This document shows, in pieces, positions 25,097 through 25,695 of a stretch of 25,695 bases of DNA. Position numbers and translations under genes: made by a program. The DNA lies in contig CAZCZU010000037.1 of NCBI GenBank assembly GCA_964503475.1, positions 1-25,695 on the forward strand, read 5' to 3'. Source of the stretch: CAZCZU01 sp964503475 (GTDB lineage: Bacteria > Pseudomonadota > Zetaproteobacteria > Mariprofundales > Mariprofundaceae). The notes beneath the pieces are model-generated. The model saw only the letters and a list, made by a program, of their open reading frames with translations, searched no databases and was not told the origin of the DNA. Each line of letters opens with the position of its first letter. Within the stretch, counting starts at the first letter, position 1.

Positions 25097-25172
25097 GCCG
25101 GTGTAGCTCAGTTGGTAGAGCAGCTGATTTGTAATCAGCTGGCCGGGGGTTCGAGTCCTCTCACCGGCTCCA
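25097..25172 (+). tRNA. tRNA-Thr (anticodon TGT)
   Basis: Acceptor GCCGGTG pairs with CACCGGC, followed by T and encoded CCA. The anticodon stem GCTGA/TCAGC closes TTTGTAA, so the anticodon is TGT at 25130-25132. It is the first gene of a Thr-Tyr-Gly-Thr-tuf cluster. Confidence 0.98.
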
Positions 25173-25282
25173 GTCAATGGATGCTGCGGCGGTTTTGGTT
25201 GACAGGAAAAATGAAAAGTGGATCATCGCGCGCCTTTCGGAGCGATCATGAGCATGACGGGCTTCGATGCGGGTGCGAAATT

Positions 25283-25367
25283 GGAGAGGTTCCCGAGTGG
25301 CTAAAGGGGGCAGACTGTAAATCTGCTGGCTACGCCTACGTAGGTTCGAATCCTACCCTCTCCACCA
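25283..25367 (+). tRNA. tRNA-Tyr (anticodon GTA)
   Basis: An 85-nt class II tRNA with acceptor GGAGAGG/CCTCTCC, A discriminator and encoded CCA. The anticodon stem GCAGA/TCTGC closes CTGTAAA, giving GTA at 25317-25319, and a long variable arm follows. The 110-nt gap before it holds no gene; a TTGACA at 25199-25204 lacks a convincing -10 box. Confidence 0.98.
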
Positions 25368-25405
25368 GCTTCAGTTGCTGAAGACACTAGTGTACTTCGG
25401 GTGAA

Positions 25406-25479
25406 GCGGGTGTAGTTCAATGGTAGAACCCCAGCCTTCCAAGCTGGTAGTACGGGTTCGATTCCCGTCACCCGCTCCA
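25406..25479 (+). tRNA. tRNA-Gly (anticodon TCC)
   Basis: Acceptor GCGGGTG pairs with CACCCGC, followed by T and encoded CCA. The anticodon stem CCAGC/GCTGG closes CTTCCAA, giving TCC at 25438-25440. Confidence 0.98.
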
Positions 25480-25497
25480 GCGAAAGCTGGTGGCCAC

Positions 25498-25572
25498 GCC
25501 CAGATAGCTCAGGGGTAGAGCACATCCTTGGTAAGGATGAGGTCGCGGGTTCAATTCCCGCTCTGGGCTCCA
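25498..25572 (+). tRNA. tRNA-Thr (anticodon GGT)
   Basis: Acceptor GCCCAGA pairs with TCTGGGC, followed by T and encoded CCA. The anticodon stem CATCC/GGATG closes TTGGTAA, giving GGT at 25530-25532. It is 62 nt upstream of tuf. Confidence 0.98.
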
Positions 25573-25577
25573 GATTT

Positions 25578-25604
25578 GATATATTCCGCCTGCGGATATA
25601 TATC
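25578..25604 (+). promoter_or_regulatory. Hairpin between tRNA-Thr and tuf
   Basis: GATATATTCCGC at 25578-25589 pairs with GCGGA-T-ATATATC at 25592-25604 with a single bulged T. It lies in the tuf leader after the last tRNA and has no T-tail, so it is more likely a processing or stability element of the tRNA-tuf transcript than a terminator. Confidence 0.5.
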
Positions 25605-25634
25605 TAAAGGTTATTCAAAAAATGGAGAAGGACT

Positions 25635-25695
25635 ATGTCGAAGGAAAAATTTGAGCGTAATAAACCGCACGTCAACATCGGTACCATCGGTCACG
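25635..25695 (+). CDS. tuf: Elongation factor Tu (N-terminal fragment, cut by window edge)
   Basis: EF-Tu delivers aminoacyl-tRNA to the ribosome with GTP. Only the first 20 residues are present, MSKEKFERNKPHVNIGTIGH, which is the diagnostic EF-Tu start leading into the GTP-binding loop. GGAGAAGGA lies directly upstream of ATG 25635. Position after tRNA-Thr(GGT) matches E. coli tufB. Confidence 0.96.
   Translation, partial: MSKEKFERNKPHVNIGTIGH

Noticed and set aside
25199..25227. TTGACA between tRNA-Thr and tRNA-Tyr as a second promoter
   Set aside because: The -10 position reads GATCAT/ATCATC, too poor to support a call.
25112..25381. Plus-strand ORF of 89 aa across tRNA-Thr and tRNA-Tyr
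   Set aside because: It contains the tRNA-derived peptide EVPEWLKGADCKSAGYAYVGSNPTLS, a known false call.
25301..25525. Minus-strand ORF containing RVTGIEPVLPAWKAGVLPLNY
   Set aside because: It reads across tRNA-Tyr, tRNA-Gly and tRNA-Thr in reverse; such tRNA-derived peptides are artefacts.

Overview
The window is a GC-rich bacterial chromosome segment, densely packed with core genes on both strands. Gene content points to a marine or salt-adapted proteobacterium: an ectABC operon, ubiA, a System II cytochrome c maturation pair (resB-ccsA) with ccdA, a zapA-6S RNA-fau block, and a tRNA Thr-Tyr-Gly-Thr-tuf cluster in the same order as E. coli thrU-tyrU-glyT-thrT-tufB. System II instead of Ccm, together with the other genes, would fit Zetaproteobacteria or a relative. 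That placement is an inference from remembered gene content, not a measured result.

Layout. Bases 1-163 carry the 5' end of an unrecognised minus-strand gene in DNA of clearly lower G+C. Bases 282-7761 are a plus-strand run: purD, purE, a YrdC/TsaC-like gene, resB, ccsA, galU, tsaB and a low-molecular-weight phosphatase, many overlapping by a few bases. A minus-strand lipoprotein follows (7774-8250), then tRNA-Arg(CCG) with a clear promoter, a 269-base gene-free stretch, and a divergent pair: a small STAS-like protein (minus) and a MarC-family membrane protein (plus). Bases 9927-14421 hold ectA-ectB-ectC, an SSS-family sodium:solute symporter and ubiA, followed by hemC with a strong terminator.

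The minus-strand block 15491-18808 reads, in transcription order, cutA, ccdA, a ZapB-like coiled coil, zapA, 6S RNA, fau and ymdB. Divergent from it are acs and a large DUF748/AsmA-like envelope protein, then gltX, four tRNA genes and the start of tuf at the right edge.

How the genes work together. PurD and PurE belong to purine synthesis. The TsaC-like protein and TsaB belong to t6A tRNA modification. ResB, CcsA and CcdA deliver heme and reductant for periplasmic cytochrome c assembly. EctABC make ectoine, and the adjacent symporter probably imports an osmolyte. ZapA and the coiled-coil protein act at the division ring. 6S RNA regulates sigma70 RNA polymerase.

I see no CRISPR array, insertion sequence, phage or complete defence system, and no convincing undescribed multi-gene system. 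The best leads are the truncated AT-richer gene at the left edge, the paired inverted repeats before purE, small RNA structures within the ect operon, the orphan STAS-like protein with a dyad in its leader, and the unannotated 6S RNA.
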